From Coprinellus micaceus (taxonomy: Eukaryota; Basidiomycota; Agaricomycetes; Agaricales; Psathyrellaceae): 64,000 bases of DNA. How positions within the stretch are numbered: position 1 is the stretch's first letter; each line of letters opens with the position of its first letter. The translations under genes were made by a program, and so were the position numbers. The stretch covers positions 3,596,001 to 3,660,000 of the forward strand of contig OX596340.1 in assembly GCA_951394405.1 (NCBI GenBank), in the 5' to 3' direction. The notes under the pieces were generated by a model. That model saw nothing but the letters and a program-made list of their open reading frames with translations. It did not search any database and had not been told where the DNA came from. Below, piece after piece: positions 21,301-31,001 of the stretch.

Positions 21301-22224
21301 CATCCTGTGCCTGAAAATCATGACATCACAGATAGATCTTATCAGCATGACATCACATTTATTTTTAGCTTACATGATGTCATAATCAAATTTGGTGAGG
21401 TGTGACATGGGCGTGACAAACAAATACAAACATACACAAAGCGTGACAGGAGCGTGACAGGAGCTCAGCTTCACAGCTCAGCTAGGCAGAGCTAGCTGAG
21501 CTGCGTAAGCTCAGCTGGGGCTCTAAAAATGGAATCGGAAATAATTACAAGTGTGGAGCTGGGCTACCCCCAGCCCGAGCTGAGGGCGACCCAGCTCTCC
21601 CCAGCTGGCTCAGCTCAGCTTGCATGACAGCTCAGCCCACTGTCAATGAGCTGAGCTAACCCCACGCTCAGCTCAGCTCCACGCCCAGCTCAGCTATTTT
21701 AGCTGAGCCGGACGCCAGCCGGCCCAGCCCAGCCCAGCTGCCTGCCAAGCTGGCCGGCTCTAAGCCGGGGAGCTGGGGCTAGCTGGGTCCGGCTTAGAGC
21801 CGGCCAGCTGGGGTGACCTAGGTGGGCGCCTTTGACACCCCCCTGGGGCCCAATCATCAATCCGACCATCATGGCTGCACTCAAGAACACCGCTATCTTC
21901 ATGATCAAGCGAATGCCATCTGCAACGTCCGCAGGCGTCTACGAGCAGCGTGTTATCAAGGTGTCTGACACGGGGGATGTTGAGCGTCTCCAGGGTTTAA
22001 TGGAAGAGGCCGTTATGAGGACCACCATTCAGATCGATACATTTTACTACCTGACGACTCACGGCTGGGCCGACACACCACTTATCCCTGCTATTGAGAC
22101 GGCACTCGCCCTCCACACCAACCACAACTCTTTCATCACTCACATAGTCAATGCTGGTATGCCTGCTAGTGAGGCTGACTGGTTCGTCACCTTCGTCCTA
22201 GCTGGTGAGAATGGTCACTGGTGA
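18373..22224 (+). pseudogene. KDZ1 passenger gene F, interrupted
   Basis: No recognised family. Coding-like pieces: 18373-18585 (PIYTCDLIPVIQPYVKIL...LWAHRTVVYALLE), 18630-19171 (YHRTVKPYIHYVRG...LSEWAGVPGVERIARLFAAARAAHV, then an acidic Ser/Asp linker and PPPYSDPPSDSES) and 21833-22224 (TPPWGPIINPTIMAALKN...IQIDTFYYLTTHGW...EADWFVTFVLAGENGHW). The second and third pieces are one exon split by the 2653-bp element. Removing it with one TSD copy restores the frame (RAP-LTPPWGP). A TGA at 18581-18583, just before the intron at 18586-18629, breaks the first join. The 5' end is unclear because the small inverted-repeat element sits there. It lies between the transposase and gene G, on the same strand as both before the inversion. 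Confidence 0.6.
19172..21824. mobile_element. Non-autonomous TIR element rich in AGCTGAGCT/AGCTCAGCT motifs
   Basis: 2653 bp with an exact 8-bp TSD GGCGCCTT (19164-19171, 21825-21832) and TIRs starting CACCTAGGTCACCCCAGC. Inverted similarity extends about 500 bp inward, through GGCCGGCTCTAAGCCGG hairpins, dense AGCTGAGCT/AGCTCAGCT subterminal motifs and a TGTGACA/ATGATGTCAT-rich zone (about 19530-19680 and 21270-21470). The middle holds two diverged tandem units of about 180 bp (about 19926-20102 and 20115-20285). No transposase frame. The CACCT terminus and 8-bp TSD are shared with KDZ1, so it may be mobilised by a KDZ enzyme; a hAT origin (also 8-bp TSD) is the alternative. Confidence 0.85.
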
Positions 22225-22370
22225 GCATCTGCCCTGGTCCCCTTTCTTGAAGATCTCGTGCTCACCCTCTTGTAGAGCCTACGCGACGCATCTTTGTTGA
22301 TCCCCACGTGATACTATCTAGATTATAAATATGTTATGCTGTCTCATACTCCCTCTTTACATTCGTATTT

Positions 22371-23902
22371 ATGGTCGTCTTTCACCCCACCACTATCAAG
22401 AGGAGAAAGTCCAGTGCTCGCCACCCCACTCGAAAGCTCATCTGTCGTCTTCCAATTCGTCGCCACAAGCTCACAAAAGTCGAGAGTGATGCCCGCAAGG
22501 CTCGGAACCTGGAAACCCGGCAGACAATTGCTCGGGTTCTTGAAGAGGAGCGAGCAGCCATCTGGGACCGTGCCGATGCCCTTCGTGGGGAGCATGGCAT
22601 GCACACCCGCCAGTGGTGGCACGACGCCATTATCCAGGCTGCCCCCAAGGCAAAACGAGTCAACCCTCTTGGTCGGTGGAATGCCTTTGTCGCTCAGCGT
22701 GTTCGAGAAATCAATGACGGTGAGTCCACCCTTCTCCTACTGTCTACATCTATTAACATATTTTTGGCTTGTGTAGAGCGCCGGCAGAACGGCGAACCAT
22801 GCGTCAGGCCTTCCGACATGTCAACAACCCTTGCACAAGAGTGGAATGCGATGAGCACACTGAGGCTACCGTGAAGGTTCACAATGTTCCGATCCGCTCC
22901 TTTCATGATGTGAGGGCTCAGGCACAGAAGTGGAAGGCTGAGGTGAGTGTCGTCGGTCTCGTTTCTCATCCTCTTACTCACCCCTCATTCCTCCACCAGT
23001 CTGAAGCTCTTCAAGCACGCAACAATGTTGAAGTTGTTTTCACCATTGTCCGCACCAACTTCACCCAGTACAACAAGCCTATCGTTTGGGCAACCTCTCG
23101 ACGTGTCGATGACTTCTTCAATCACGTACTCAAGGCCGACCTAGCAGAGGTTAGCCTACGCCTTGAATCATATATGCTCTCAGGCATTACTGGTCTGTAG
23201 TCACTTGTTCATTTACTGGTGTTTGGTGTATATTGACCAGCTTGCAGGTGTAACCCAGAACTATACTCAAAGTCTAACCGAGCTCAAGTCCAACGTCGCC
23301 CGCTTGATCCACTCAAAGCTCAGTGAGTTTCCATGCCTCCTCTCATTAGTTGTACCATACTAACATGCCTCTAGATGCAGCTGCTGGATACCCAGTCTCC
23401 CAGATGATCTACACAAACTTCACGCGCCGTATCACCCTCCGCCACCGCCTCGTTATCAAGGGTTGGCCAGTTAAGATCAAGTTTGCAAACCCGAGCGACA
23501 TTGGTGGTAGGGCGGACCTTGAGGTGTTGAGGAAGGCTTGGGAGAGTGCGGAGACACACTTCGAGAGGCTCGACGATGAGGCCTTTGAGAAGCTGTGTGA
23601 AGATCTATCGTCCATCGACGCCGCCGCTGAAGGTGGCGATGAAGATGAGGAGCCCCACCCGACACCAACCCTTGACACCCCCTTACCCTCCACCTCCTCT
23701 CCTGCGCCTATCATCACCGTCCCCACCGCTTCCGAGTCGTTCTCTACGCTTACAACGCCCACCACCATAGCAATGCACCCCGCCACTGCCTCCATCCCCT
23801 CCACCTCCACTCTTGCACCTCTCGGCACCCCCTCTATGCCCTTTGTGTTCGCGCCCATGCCATCCACTATCACCCCCATGTTCTCCAACGTCACTCCTCT
23901 AC
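22371..23902 (+). pseudogene. KDZ1 passenger gene G (5' and middle part)
   Basis: Starts MVVFHPTTIKRRKSS at 22371. Coding continues through LPIRRHKLTKVESDARKARN, EEERAAIWDRADALRGEHG, WHDAIIQ, VNPLGRWNAFVAQRVREIND, then after an intron (acceptor before CGCCGG, about 22778) RRTMRQAFRHVN and KVHNVPIRSFHDVRAQAQKW, then NNVEVVFTIVRTNFTQYNKP, VDDFFNHVLKAD, NYTQSLTELKSNVARLIHSK, AAAGYPVSQMIYTNF and HRLVIKGWPVKIKFANPSDI, ending in an acidic and Pro/Thr/Ser-rich tail. The pattern RWNAF ... HNVPI-x-FHD ... YTNF ... GWP-x-K-x-F-x-NPS belongs, from memory, to a large agaricomycete family without known function. The frame is cut at TCTAC (23898-23902) by the copia LTR; its end is at 6691-6387. Broken, so only a truncated product is possible. 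Confidence 0.75.
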
Positions 23903-24285
23903 TGTAGAACGATGCAAGTATGACCCACTGTAAGTGGGGAGAGTTCGATATTAGATTGAAAGTAAGTAGGGTATACAAGATACACACCTGTAAGTGGGGA
24001 GAGTTCGATGGGGACTCACCCACTTACAGTGTGGACTATATACTGTGGAGAACAATAGACAACCTATATGTGGAACAATAAGAAAGAACAATAGACGTTC
24101 CATAAGTAGAGAACAATAGCAGTGAATGGAGATAAGGTGGAGATAAGAGAACAATAAGTGCGAGTATAATGGGAATAATACAAGGTGGTTGTTGTTCTCT
24201 GTAGAACAATAGAAGATAAGTAAAACGTTCGAAATAGAGGTATTCTTTGTAGAGATAGAGTTGACATGAGCATTGTCTTCCAACA
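23903..24285 (-). repeat. Copia element 2, 3' LTR
   Basis: 383 bp, T-type haplotype, matching the 5' LTR of element 1 at all four diagnostic sites. Polypurine tract (read as CACCCCCTC on the plus strand) at 24286-24294. Confidence 0.93.
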
Positions 24286-24312
24286 CACCCCCTCAATGTA
24301 ATGTCTCTGTAT

Positions 24313-27300
24313 TTACTCGAGTCCAAGAGCAAGTCGATGACGTTCAATGGCAGGTTTGGGTAAAGGTTTAGTAAATATATCGGCGATCATATCAGTAGTA
24401 GATAAAAAGTGAACAGTAATGTCGCCTCGCTTGATAGCATCCCGAATCCAATGCATCTTTATATCAATGTGCTTCATTCGGCTGTGGAGTTCTGGGTTCC
24501 GGAGAACCTTGAGTGCGGATTGGTTGTCGACCATGAGTGGTGAGGGAGTAGAGATGTCGTGACCAAGTTCCTTCAGGAGTGTGCGCATCCAGATGATGTC
24601 CCTTCCAGCGCTCGACGCAGAGACGTACTCTGCCTCTGTTGAGGAGTCTGCCACCGTCGATTGCTTCTTTGCCGACCAACTAACTGCCCCTGATCCCATT
24701 TTAATGACAAATCCAGATGTGGATCGTCGCGTGTCAAGGCACCCAGCATGATCTGCGTCGCTGTATGCTTGAAAGAGTTCCGAAGACATCTTGCTACCAT
24801 TGTTACGATAGGTGAGCTTCAGATCTTTGGTTCCCTTGAGGTAACGGAATAGGTGCTTGACTGCTTTCCAATGCATAGGTCCGGGGTTGGAGTTGTATTG
24901 GGCTAGTTTGGCAACAGCGTAGGCAATGTCAGGGCGTGTCGCAATCATAAGGTATATCAGGGCGCCGATGGCATTCATGTATGGGACATTCTTCATCATC
25001 TCGTCGTCAGCCTTGTTTGGAATGTACTTGGTGAGAGTAGCACCGCTTCCTGGATCCATTGGAGTTCCTACTGGGTAGCAGTCCTCCATCTTGAATCGCG
25101 CAAGCATGTCGAGGATGTATTGAGTCTGGGATAGGCGCATGACTCGGTTCTCGCGGTCGTAGTCAACCTTGATTCCAAGTAGGTACGAGGTGGGTCCAAG
25201 ATCCTTGATCTTGAAGACCTTGGCAAGGGAGTCCTTGAGCCATTGGATCTTTTCTTGGCTTTTCGAGGTTATGGTGATGTCGTCAACAAAGACTGGTACA
25301 ACAATACGGGTCCCATCCAATTCCCAGACATAGATAGCTGGGTCAGATTTTATTTGGGTGAATCCGATCGCTTCAAGCTCTGATGCTAGCTTTTGGTACC
25401 ATAGTCGTCCGCTCTGTTTCAAGCCATATAAACCTTTCTTCAGCCGGCACACCCATCTCCGTCCCTTTGAGTCTGGATTCTTGATCTCAAACCCTGGCGC
25501 TTGCTCCATGTAGACTTCGTATTGCTCCTCGATTGTTCCGTTGAGGTAGGCATTGTCGACGTCAATGGTCTCGATGAAGTGTCCTTCCATGGCGGCTTGG
25601 GCGAAGATCGCGCGGATTGATGTGAGACGAGATGCAGGTGCCCATGTCTGATCGTAGTCTACTCCAGGCATTTGGGAGTATCCCTTGGCAACAAGTCGAG
25701 CCTTGTAGCGGTCAATTGTGCCATCTGCCTTTCGTTTGATGAGGAAGACCCATCGTGATCCAACAACTTTTCGTCCCTCTGGTAGTTCAACTAGTTCCCA
25801 AGTGCCATTGGTGGTTAGGGCGTCAATCTCAACCTGTGCTGCAGTCTGCCAGTGTTCGCCATCTGGTCCTGCGAAGGCTTCCCAGTGTGTCCGAGGCGCA
25901 TCTCCTGGACGGCGTGTAGCCGCTCCTAGTGCTTTATCCTGTGCCATGTAGAATGCCATTTCCATGCCTTGGTCGAGAGTCAGGGTCTCTTCCAGGGGGA
26001 CGTGGTATAGACTGATGAGAGAATCAAGTATACTGGTGGCACGTAGTGCATCTTCCATGTCTACAGGTTCGTCGTCAAGGTCAAAGTCCTCAGCTGCAAT
26101 GGGTTGTACAGGTTCGTCGTCGTCGTCGTCGTCTTCATCCTCATCCTCATCCTCATCCTCTGTTTCGGGTAGCTGATTGTTTCTCTGTGCACCCCCTCGA
26201 TCTGCTACCTGTTCACCCCCTTCACGCCTGGCCACTGGAATTGTACCGCGTCTCCCTTTTCCACTCGCGAGTTGGTAGTCCTTGACGGACGTTGCTGTTT
26301 TCCGTACAGGCCGGGAGCTTTGTGCTACTAGCGGTGGAGCTTTTGGAACTTTCGCCTTGCGAGGGATTGATTCGCGAGGGGGAGGGGGAGGTGGCCGGGT
26401 GCGTTTCTGGGCAGGTGCTGGAGGTGCGACTGGTGCTGGAGGAGGTAGTTCTGGGAACATGGGTCCGTCCTCAGCTGGTGCAGGGAGCCCTGGGAACAAG
26501 GCAGGTATTGGTAGCAGCTGTTTCGTTGAGGGAGTAGATGAGGGATCCCTTTTCGTAGGAGTAGGTGGAATTGACGGATGGACAGACGGTTGCTGTGTGG
26601 CTGGCGTTTTAGGCTCAGTCTTAGGAGGTCGCTCGGGAGTCCGAGGTGCTGCTTGGTCTCCATCGTCATCATTGTCGCTCTCGTCTGATCCATCGTCTGG
26701 ATGGTCATGGGGAGGCGGTGGTGGCGCAATGGGAGCATGAGGTGGTGCAAGAGGTGGATTCTCCGGTTCGAGATCGGCGTCTGGCCAGATGTCCCTAATG
26801 CCTATAGGCGTGTATGCCTGTTCATTCCCTACGGTTGAGAGACCAGGGAAGGTGCTTTCAGCGAAGATAACATCCCGGGATATGGTGATCTTCTTCGTCA
26901 CTGGATTGTAGCATTTCCAGCCTTTGTAGCCTGGTTCAAAGCCGATAAAGACACAAGGCTCCGTGTGTGACTGGAGGTTCTTGCGGTCCTTGCGCAATAC
27001 ATGGACGTATACGCGGCAGCCAAATACTCGGTGCATGGACAGATCGGGCTTTGCTTTATGCCAGACTTCATAGGAGGTAGTATTCGATAATGTAGAGGAT
27101 GGGGTCGCATTCAGGATGTCTGTGTAATAGAGTACGGCTGCACCCCAGAACATCATGGGAAGGCGTGCTTGGTTGAGCATGGCAATGACCCCTTCAGTTA
27201 GTGTGCGATTGAGTCGTTCGCTGACACCGTTCTGTTGGGGTGTGGCTTTAACTGTGTGTTGCCGTGAGATACCAAGTCCCTTGCACCATTGAATGAAGTC

Positions 27301-29145
27301 GTTCCCCATGTATTCCCCCCCTTTATCATCACGAAGTTCCTTGACCTTTGTGCCGAGCTTTCGCTCACTCTTGGCAACAAAGTCTTTGAAGGCTTGGAAT
27401 GCGTCACTCTTGTGTTTCAGGAGGGCGACCTCCTTGAACCGTGAGTGGTCATCAATGAATGTGATCCAGTATCGATAGCCGATTGGTGTCTGTACAGCGA
27501 GGGGTCCATGGAGGTCCGAGTGAATCCGTCCAAGGAGCTCTGTTGAGCGATTCGCTGATAGCTTTGGGAATGGATCCCGATGTTGCTTCCCTGCAATGCA
27601 GTGTTCGCAGGTGTCGTTGAGTTCCGTGCCCTCCTTCACCAGGATGCCAGTGGCCAAGTCTTGGCGCATAAGCGTCTCCAGACGATCCTTCCCAATGTGC
27701 CCTAACCTCTGATGTAATAGTTCCTTCTCGATCTTGGAGATGTAGGCTGCCTCCGTTTCCGTGTTTTCGAGCGTTGTCCCATTGAGAGAGCCAACAGTTC
27801 CGTCGATGGTAGCTGTTAGGAGTAGCTCGCCATTCTTGAAGAAGTCAAGCGAGTCTCCTTCAATTACGACGCGCATTTTGCTCTTCTTAACAACAGAGAG
27901 GATCGAGAATAGGTTATTGCGAAGTGCGGGAACATATAGTACATGGTTGAATATCACAGTTTGGCCAACCTTTCCGTATATACGAGGCGTGAAACGTACT
28001 TCCCCCTTTCCTGTAGCCCAGACGATCTCGTTGTTGGCGAGAGACACAGCAATTTTCACCGCAACCATGTTACGGATCCACTTGCGATTGGGTGTCATAT
28101 GTGAGGTTGCACCTGAGTCTGGGTTCCAGGAAGTATTAGTGGGGTTGTTACGAGCTCGACGGATAAGGGGACTTGCGATGTGGGCAACACTGGCCATCAT
28201 GACGCTCTCCTCAGCAGTCGCTGCTGTGGTAGGTGTCTCCGCGATCTTGGCCTTCTGGGAGTTCTGGACGCGGCAGTCCTTGTCCTCATGCGTGTTCTGC
28301 CAACCGTGGACCTTGCACCTGTACTTCGCCTTCTTCTTCGGGGCAGCTGTGGCTACCTGAAGAGCGGCGGATGTCCCCTCAGCAAGCTGAGTGTTGCGAG
28401 CGAGGGAGTCGGCCTTGCGAAGGTGATCGAGGACTTCAAGGGGATTGTCGTCCCCAGTGGAGATGTGGTTGAGCGTATTGCGGAGGATGGTGTCATCCTT
28501 GCCAAGACCAATGGGGATCATGCTGATCGCAAGATCGCGCGCGAGATGAGCAGCCGTGTATCCTTCCTCGAAAGCAGAGGGCGTAAGGAGTTCATGTGCT
28601 CCCCGACTGGTGGATTGAATCGTCGTTGTTGCTCCATCCGATGTCGTTTGGGAGGAGATGGTGACGGTCTGTGTTGTCTCTGGAAGGTATTCTGCTCCTT
28701 GCAGGAGGAGCGCAGTGAGACGTGAGGCGTGTGCCATGCAACGCGATCCGAAGTCGGAGTAGGTCTCCTTCTCGAAACCTGAGGACCTCATTCGAAGTGC
28801 CATCATCTCCTGAAGGACACTGATGCGAGAGCCAGAAGTCTTGGGCTGGTAGGTTTCCAAGAGCTTCTCCCAGATAGCAGCGATGTCGGTGACTTGGATG
28901 CCAGAGAGGACGGTCTCGAGTTGGGAGTGGTCGAGAGTAGACCGGACGTAGCCGATGAGCTTGGAGCGGCGACTGGCATAGTCGGACTTGACCTTGTCGT
29001 CGGTATTGCTCCCAGGTTTTTTCTCTTCCCCAGTGAGGATGCCGTAGGCGTTGAGGTCGAAGGCCTTGTTCTCGACAGTGAACTTCCACTGCTGCACAGT
29101 GTAAGCCGTGAGCATGATGGGTGAGGCCGTAGTGGTAGAGTCCAT
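24313..29145 (-). CDS. Copia Gag-Pol polyprotein, element 2
   Basis: Same 1610-residue polyprotein as element 1, start at about 29145 (MDSTTTASPIML), no stop or shift. All catalytic blocks are present: DSGATSHM, integrase D-D-E (HSDLHG, RDDKGGEY, NGVSERLN), FVDDI and SDADHAGC/STEAEY. Here the reverse transcriptase/RNase H linker reads LMIATRPDIAYA with the Arg usual for copia, and the integrase reads GLGISRQHT. Since the two elements have exchanged halves, differences inside the coding region could help place the crossover. Confidence 0.96.
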   Translation of the reverse strand: MDSTTTASPIMLTAYTVQQWKFTVENKAFDLNAYGILTGEEKKPGSNTDDKVKSDYASRRSKLIGYVRSTLDHSQLETVLSGIQVTDIAAIWEKLLETYQPKTSGSRISVLQEMMALRMRSSGFEKETYSDFGSRCMAHASRLTALLLQGAEYLPETTQTVTISSQTTSDGATTTIQSTSRGAHELLTPSAFEEGYTAAHLARDLAISMIPIGLGKDDTILRNTLNHISTGDDNPLEVLDHLRKADSLARNTQLAEGTSAALQVATAAPKKKAKYRCKVHGWQNTHEDKDCRVQNSQKAKIAETPTTAATAEESVMMASVAHIASPLIRRARNNPTNTSWNPDSGATSHMTPNRKWIRNMVAVKIAVSLANNEIVWATGKGEVRFTPRIYGKVGQTVIFNHVLYVPALRNNLFSILSVVKKSKMRVVIEGDSLDFFKNGELLLTATIDGTVGSLNGTTLENTETEAAYISKIEKELLHQRLGHIGKDRLETLMRQDLATGILVKEGTELNDTCEHCIAGKQHRDPFPKLSANRSTELLGRIHSDLHGPLAVQTPIGYRYWITFIDDHSRFKEVALLKHKSDAFQAFKDFVAKSERKLGTKVKELRDDKGGEYMGNDFIQWCKGLGISRQHTVKATPQQNGVSERLNRTLTEGVIAMLNQARLPMMFWGAAVLYYTDILNATPSSTLSNTTSYEVWHKAKPDLSMHRVFGCRVYVHVLRKDRKNLQSHTEPCVFIGFEPGYKGWKCYNPVTKKITISRDVIFAESTFPGLSTVGNEQAYTPIGIRDIWPDADLEPENPPLAPPHAPIAPPPPPHDHPDDGSDESDNDDDGDQAAPRTPERPPKTEPKTPATQQPSVHPSIPPTPTKRDPSSTPSTKQLLPIPALFPGLPAPAEDGPMFPELPPPAPVAPPAPAQKRTRPPPPPPRESIPRKAKVPKAPPLVAQSSRPVRKTATSVKDYQLASGKGRRGTIPVARREGGEQVADRGGAQRNNQLPETEDEDEDEDEDDDDDDEPVQPIAAEDFDLDDEPVDMEDALRATSILDSLISLYHVPLEETLTLDQGMEMAFYMAQDKALGAATRRPGDAPRTHWEAFAGPDGEHWQTAAQVEIDALTTNGTWELVELPEGRKVVGSRWVFLIKRKADGTIDRYKARLVAKGYSQMPGVDYDQTWAPASRLTSIRAIFAQAAMEGHFIETIDVDNAYLNGTIEEQYEVYMEQAPGFEIKNPDSKGRRWVCRLKKGLYGLKQSGRLWYQKLASELEAIGFTQIKSDPAIYVWELDGTRIVVPVFVDDITITSKSQEKIQWLKDSLAKVFKIKDLGPTSYLLGIKVDYDRENRVMRLSQTQYILDMLARFKMEDCYPVGTPMDPGSGATLTKYIPNKADDEMMKNVPYMNAIGALIYLMIATRPDIAYAVAKLAQYNSNPGPMHWKAVKHLFRYLKGTKDLKLTYRNNGSKMSSELFQAYSDADHAGCLDTRRSTSGFVIKMGSGAVSWSAKKQSTVADSSTEAEYVSASSAGRDIIWMRTLLKELGHDISTPSPLMVDNQSALKVLRNPELHSRMKHIDIKMHWIRDAIKRGDITVHFLSTTDMIADIFTKPLPKPAIERHRLALGLE

Positions 29146-29715
29146 GATGGTAGGTGATGAAGAATGGGAGAGGATGAAATGATAGGTACGAAACGATAAG
29201 AGATAGGTGATAGGTAAAGTGCCCGTGATTTTGTAGGTAAAACAGACCAATACGTAGATATCCTAAAAAGGAGTTGAAGTTTTACACTAAGATCCGCAGA
29301 GGGAACCCCGCTGTCACTTTGAGTACCGGTTACTGAAAGTGTTTGGATGGAGGGAGCGCTACTGTTGCGTCGTTTCCCCAGTCCAACCGAATCAGGCCTC
29401 TCAAAGAAGGATCGCTACTCTAATTCCGCAGACGATAAGCGTCTGTGGACTTCCTGATAGCTTCTTTCCCGTAGTGGGAATGCTTGCCGCGGGGTAGAAG
29501 GTGGTAATGGAAGTTGATACGTACTCCTGAGTATCAGGAGGGGTAGTGGAATGTAAGTAGCGAAACGTAAATAGCGAAAGTGAAGATAGTGAGAATGTGA
29601 AGGGAGATAGGCTTCAGGTGGAGATATCACACGAGAAGAGGCCGTAGGCTATGGGCGATCGAGGGGCAGTGGAGCGGTTACCGCGGTGTCTGATAACGGA
29701 TGGCGTGATCAGAGG

Positions 29716-29733
29716 AGCCCGGGGCTCATAACT
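29716..29733 (-). other. Primer binding site, element 2
   Basis: Same GTTATGAGCCCCGGGCT as in element 1, complementary to the anticodon arm of initiator tRNA-Met. Confidence 0.7.
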
Positions 29734-30116
29734 TGTAGAACGATGCAAGTATGACCCACTGTAAGTGGGGAGAGTTCGATGTTAGATTGGAAGTAAGTAG
29801 GGTATACAAGATACGCACCTGTAAGTGGGGAGAGTTCGATGGGGACTCACCCACTTACAGTGTGGACTATATACTGTGGAGAACAATAGATAACCTATAT
29901 GCGGAACAATAGAAAAGAACAATAGACGTTCCATAAGTAGAGAACAATAGCAGTGAATGGAGATAAGGTGGAGATAAGAGAACAATAAGTGCGAGTATAA
30001 TGGGAATAATACAAGGTGCTTGTTGTTCTCTGTAGAACAATAGAAGATAAGTAAAATGTTCGAAATAGAGGTATTCTTTGTAGAGATAGAGTTGACATGA
30101 GCATTGTCTTCCAACA
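29734..30116 (-). repeat. Copia element 2, 5' LTR
   Basis: 383 bp, C-type haplotype, matching the 3' LTR of element 1 and not its own partner. Two private changes (CGAACA instead of CGAACG, ACAAGCACC instead of ACAACCACC). Confidence 0.93.
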
Positions 30117-30236
30117 AGACAGGGGTTCTTGGTGTGGGCGCTTGAGTGACTTCCCGACATCCTTGGATCCTTTCCCGTAGGAAGACGATCCAAACGACAC
30201 GGATACGGACCTGGATGAGCCTTTCAACCCCACCAT
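30117..30236 (-). pseudogene. KDZ1 transposase, detached 5' exon
   Basis: Starts MVGLKGSSRSVSVSFGSSS at 30236 and runs to ...RPHQEPLS at 30117. With the single target TGTCT it continues in frame at 12916 as GIEQIAANLREKEQARKRAK. An upstream part of the frame is open, so the start is a best guess: it lies 143 bp inside the TIR and no signal favours the farther Met codons. Confidence 0.75.
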
Positions 30237-30378
30237 ACCCCGTGTTAAATAGCCTAGATTTTTATGTACATGTAGGATGTAGTGGGTGAGCTTTACATTC
30301 ATGTATTCATCGGGGCCGAGGACACATACTATTGAGGAAGACCGGCGGGGGGAATAATGATAAACACGAACACTGTCT

Positions 30379-30693
30379 AAGCAACGGCGCACGGCGAGCT
30401 CGTAATACCTACGGGGCAGCCATCAGAGGCAGACGAGCCGACGCCAAGCGGCCATGTGCAGCGCGGGGGACCGTCGGTATCTCGCCGACAGTGTGAGGTC
30501 ATATGCCCTCGTGGGCCTTTGACCACCTGGGCCCTCCCATTGCCCTTCAGGAAACCTACCATGTTTCCTTTTTCGTGATCGAGCCAGGAATTACCGCCCG
30601 GTAGTGGAAATCAAGCGATCCATGCGCACCATGCATGCGATAGCCCCCAGCTATCGCAAGCACAGGACGCGGTGGATTAGTGATGCCCAGGTG
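30379..30693 (-). repeat. KDZ1 right TIR
   Basis: About 315 bp, inverted copy of 5799-6110 with a few substitutions (for example CCACCGCGTCC preceded by AATCC instead of AACCC). Ends CCCAGGTG, followed by TSD CTCGTACA (30694-30701). Confidence 0.88.
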
Positions 30694-31001
30694 CTCGTAC
30701 AAGGGGCCACAAGGCAAGCAATCCCGGTATGGCAGGTTGACTGGGAGGGTAGTCGCTCCCACGCTCCGGGGTCCAGCTGAGTCATCGACTCGGCAGCGTC
30801 GGCATCATATTTCGCCGAGCGCTGGATGTTACGGTCGCGTACATTTGGAGAAGAGTACCGTACTCGTATCTACATAATGTTAAGCACCCTTTTTGCTGCG
30901 TTTGTTCACCCGAGAGACCGTGTTAGCGACAGAGCCCGACCGAGCTCGCTTCAGCTCCTCTTCAATCCTCTGCTTCTCCAGACTGTGAGGCAACCCCAAC
31001 C

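Larger units (their letters stand above)
23903..30116 (-). mobile_element. Ty1/copia LTR retrotransposon, element 2
   Basis: 6214 bp, inverted relative to element 1, with LTRs at 29734-30116 (5') and 23903-24285 (3'). Flanks in its own orientation are TGTCT (5', from 30117-30121) and GTAGA (3', from 23898-23902): the mirror of element 1. Inserted originally into the KDZ1 transposase gene. Confidence 0.95.
5799..30693 (-). mobile_element. KDZ1: composite KDZ DNA transposon with nested insertions
   Basis: Bounded by TIRs of 312-315 bp (5799-6110 and 30379-30693) that start CACCTGGGCATC, and by identical 8-bp target duplications CTCGTACA (5791-5798 and 30694-30701). An 8-bp TSD fits KDZ elements. 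Taking out the two copia elements, the 2653-bp TIR element, two tRNA-LTR units and their duplications leaves about 9.3 kb. That core codes a KDZ transposase and genes F and G, all on one strand in the original order. The segment 12911-23902 is inverted relative to the rest, which is why the transposase 5' end (30117-30236) and the G 3' end (6387-6691) now read on the minus strand while the remainder reads plus. Confidence 0.88.

Noticed and set aside
26100..26740. Long antisense frames in the copia elements (for example 26282-26740, mirrored at 10073-10531)
   Set aside because: They are shadows of the repetitive Pro-rich and acidic parts of the polyprotein.
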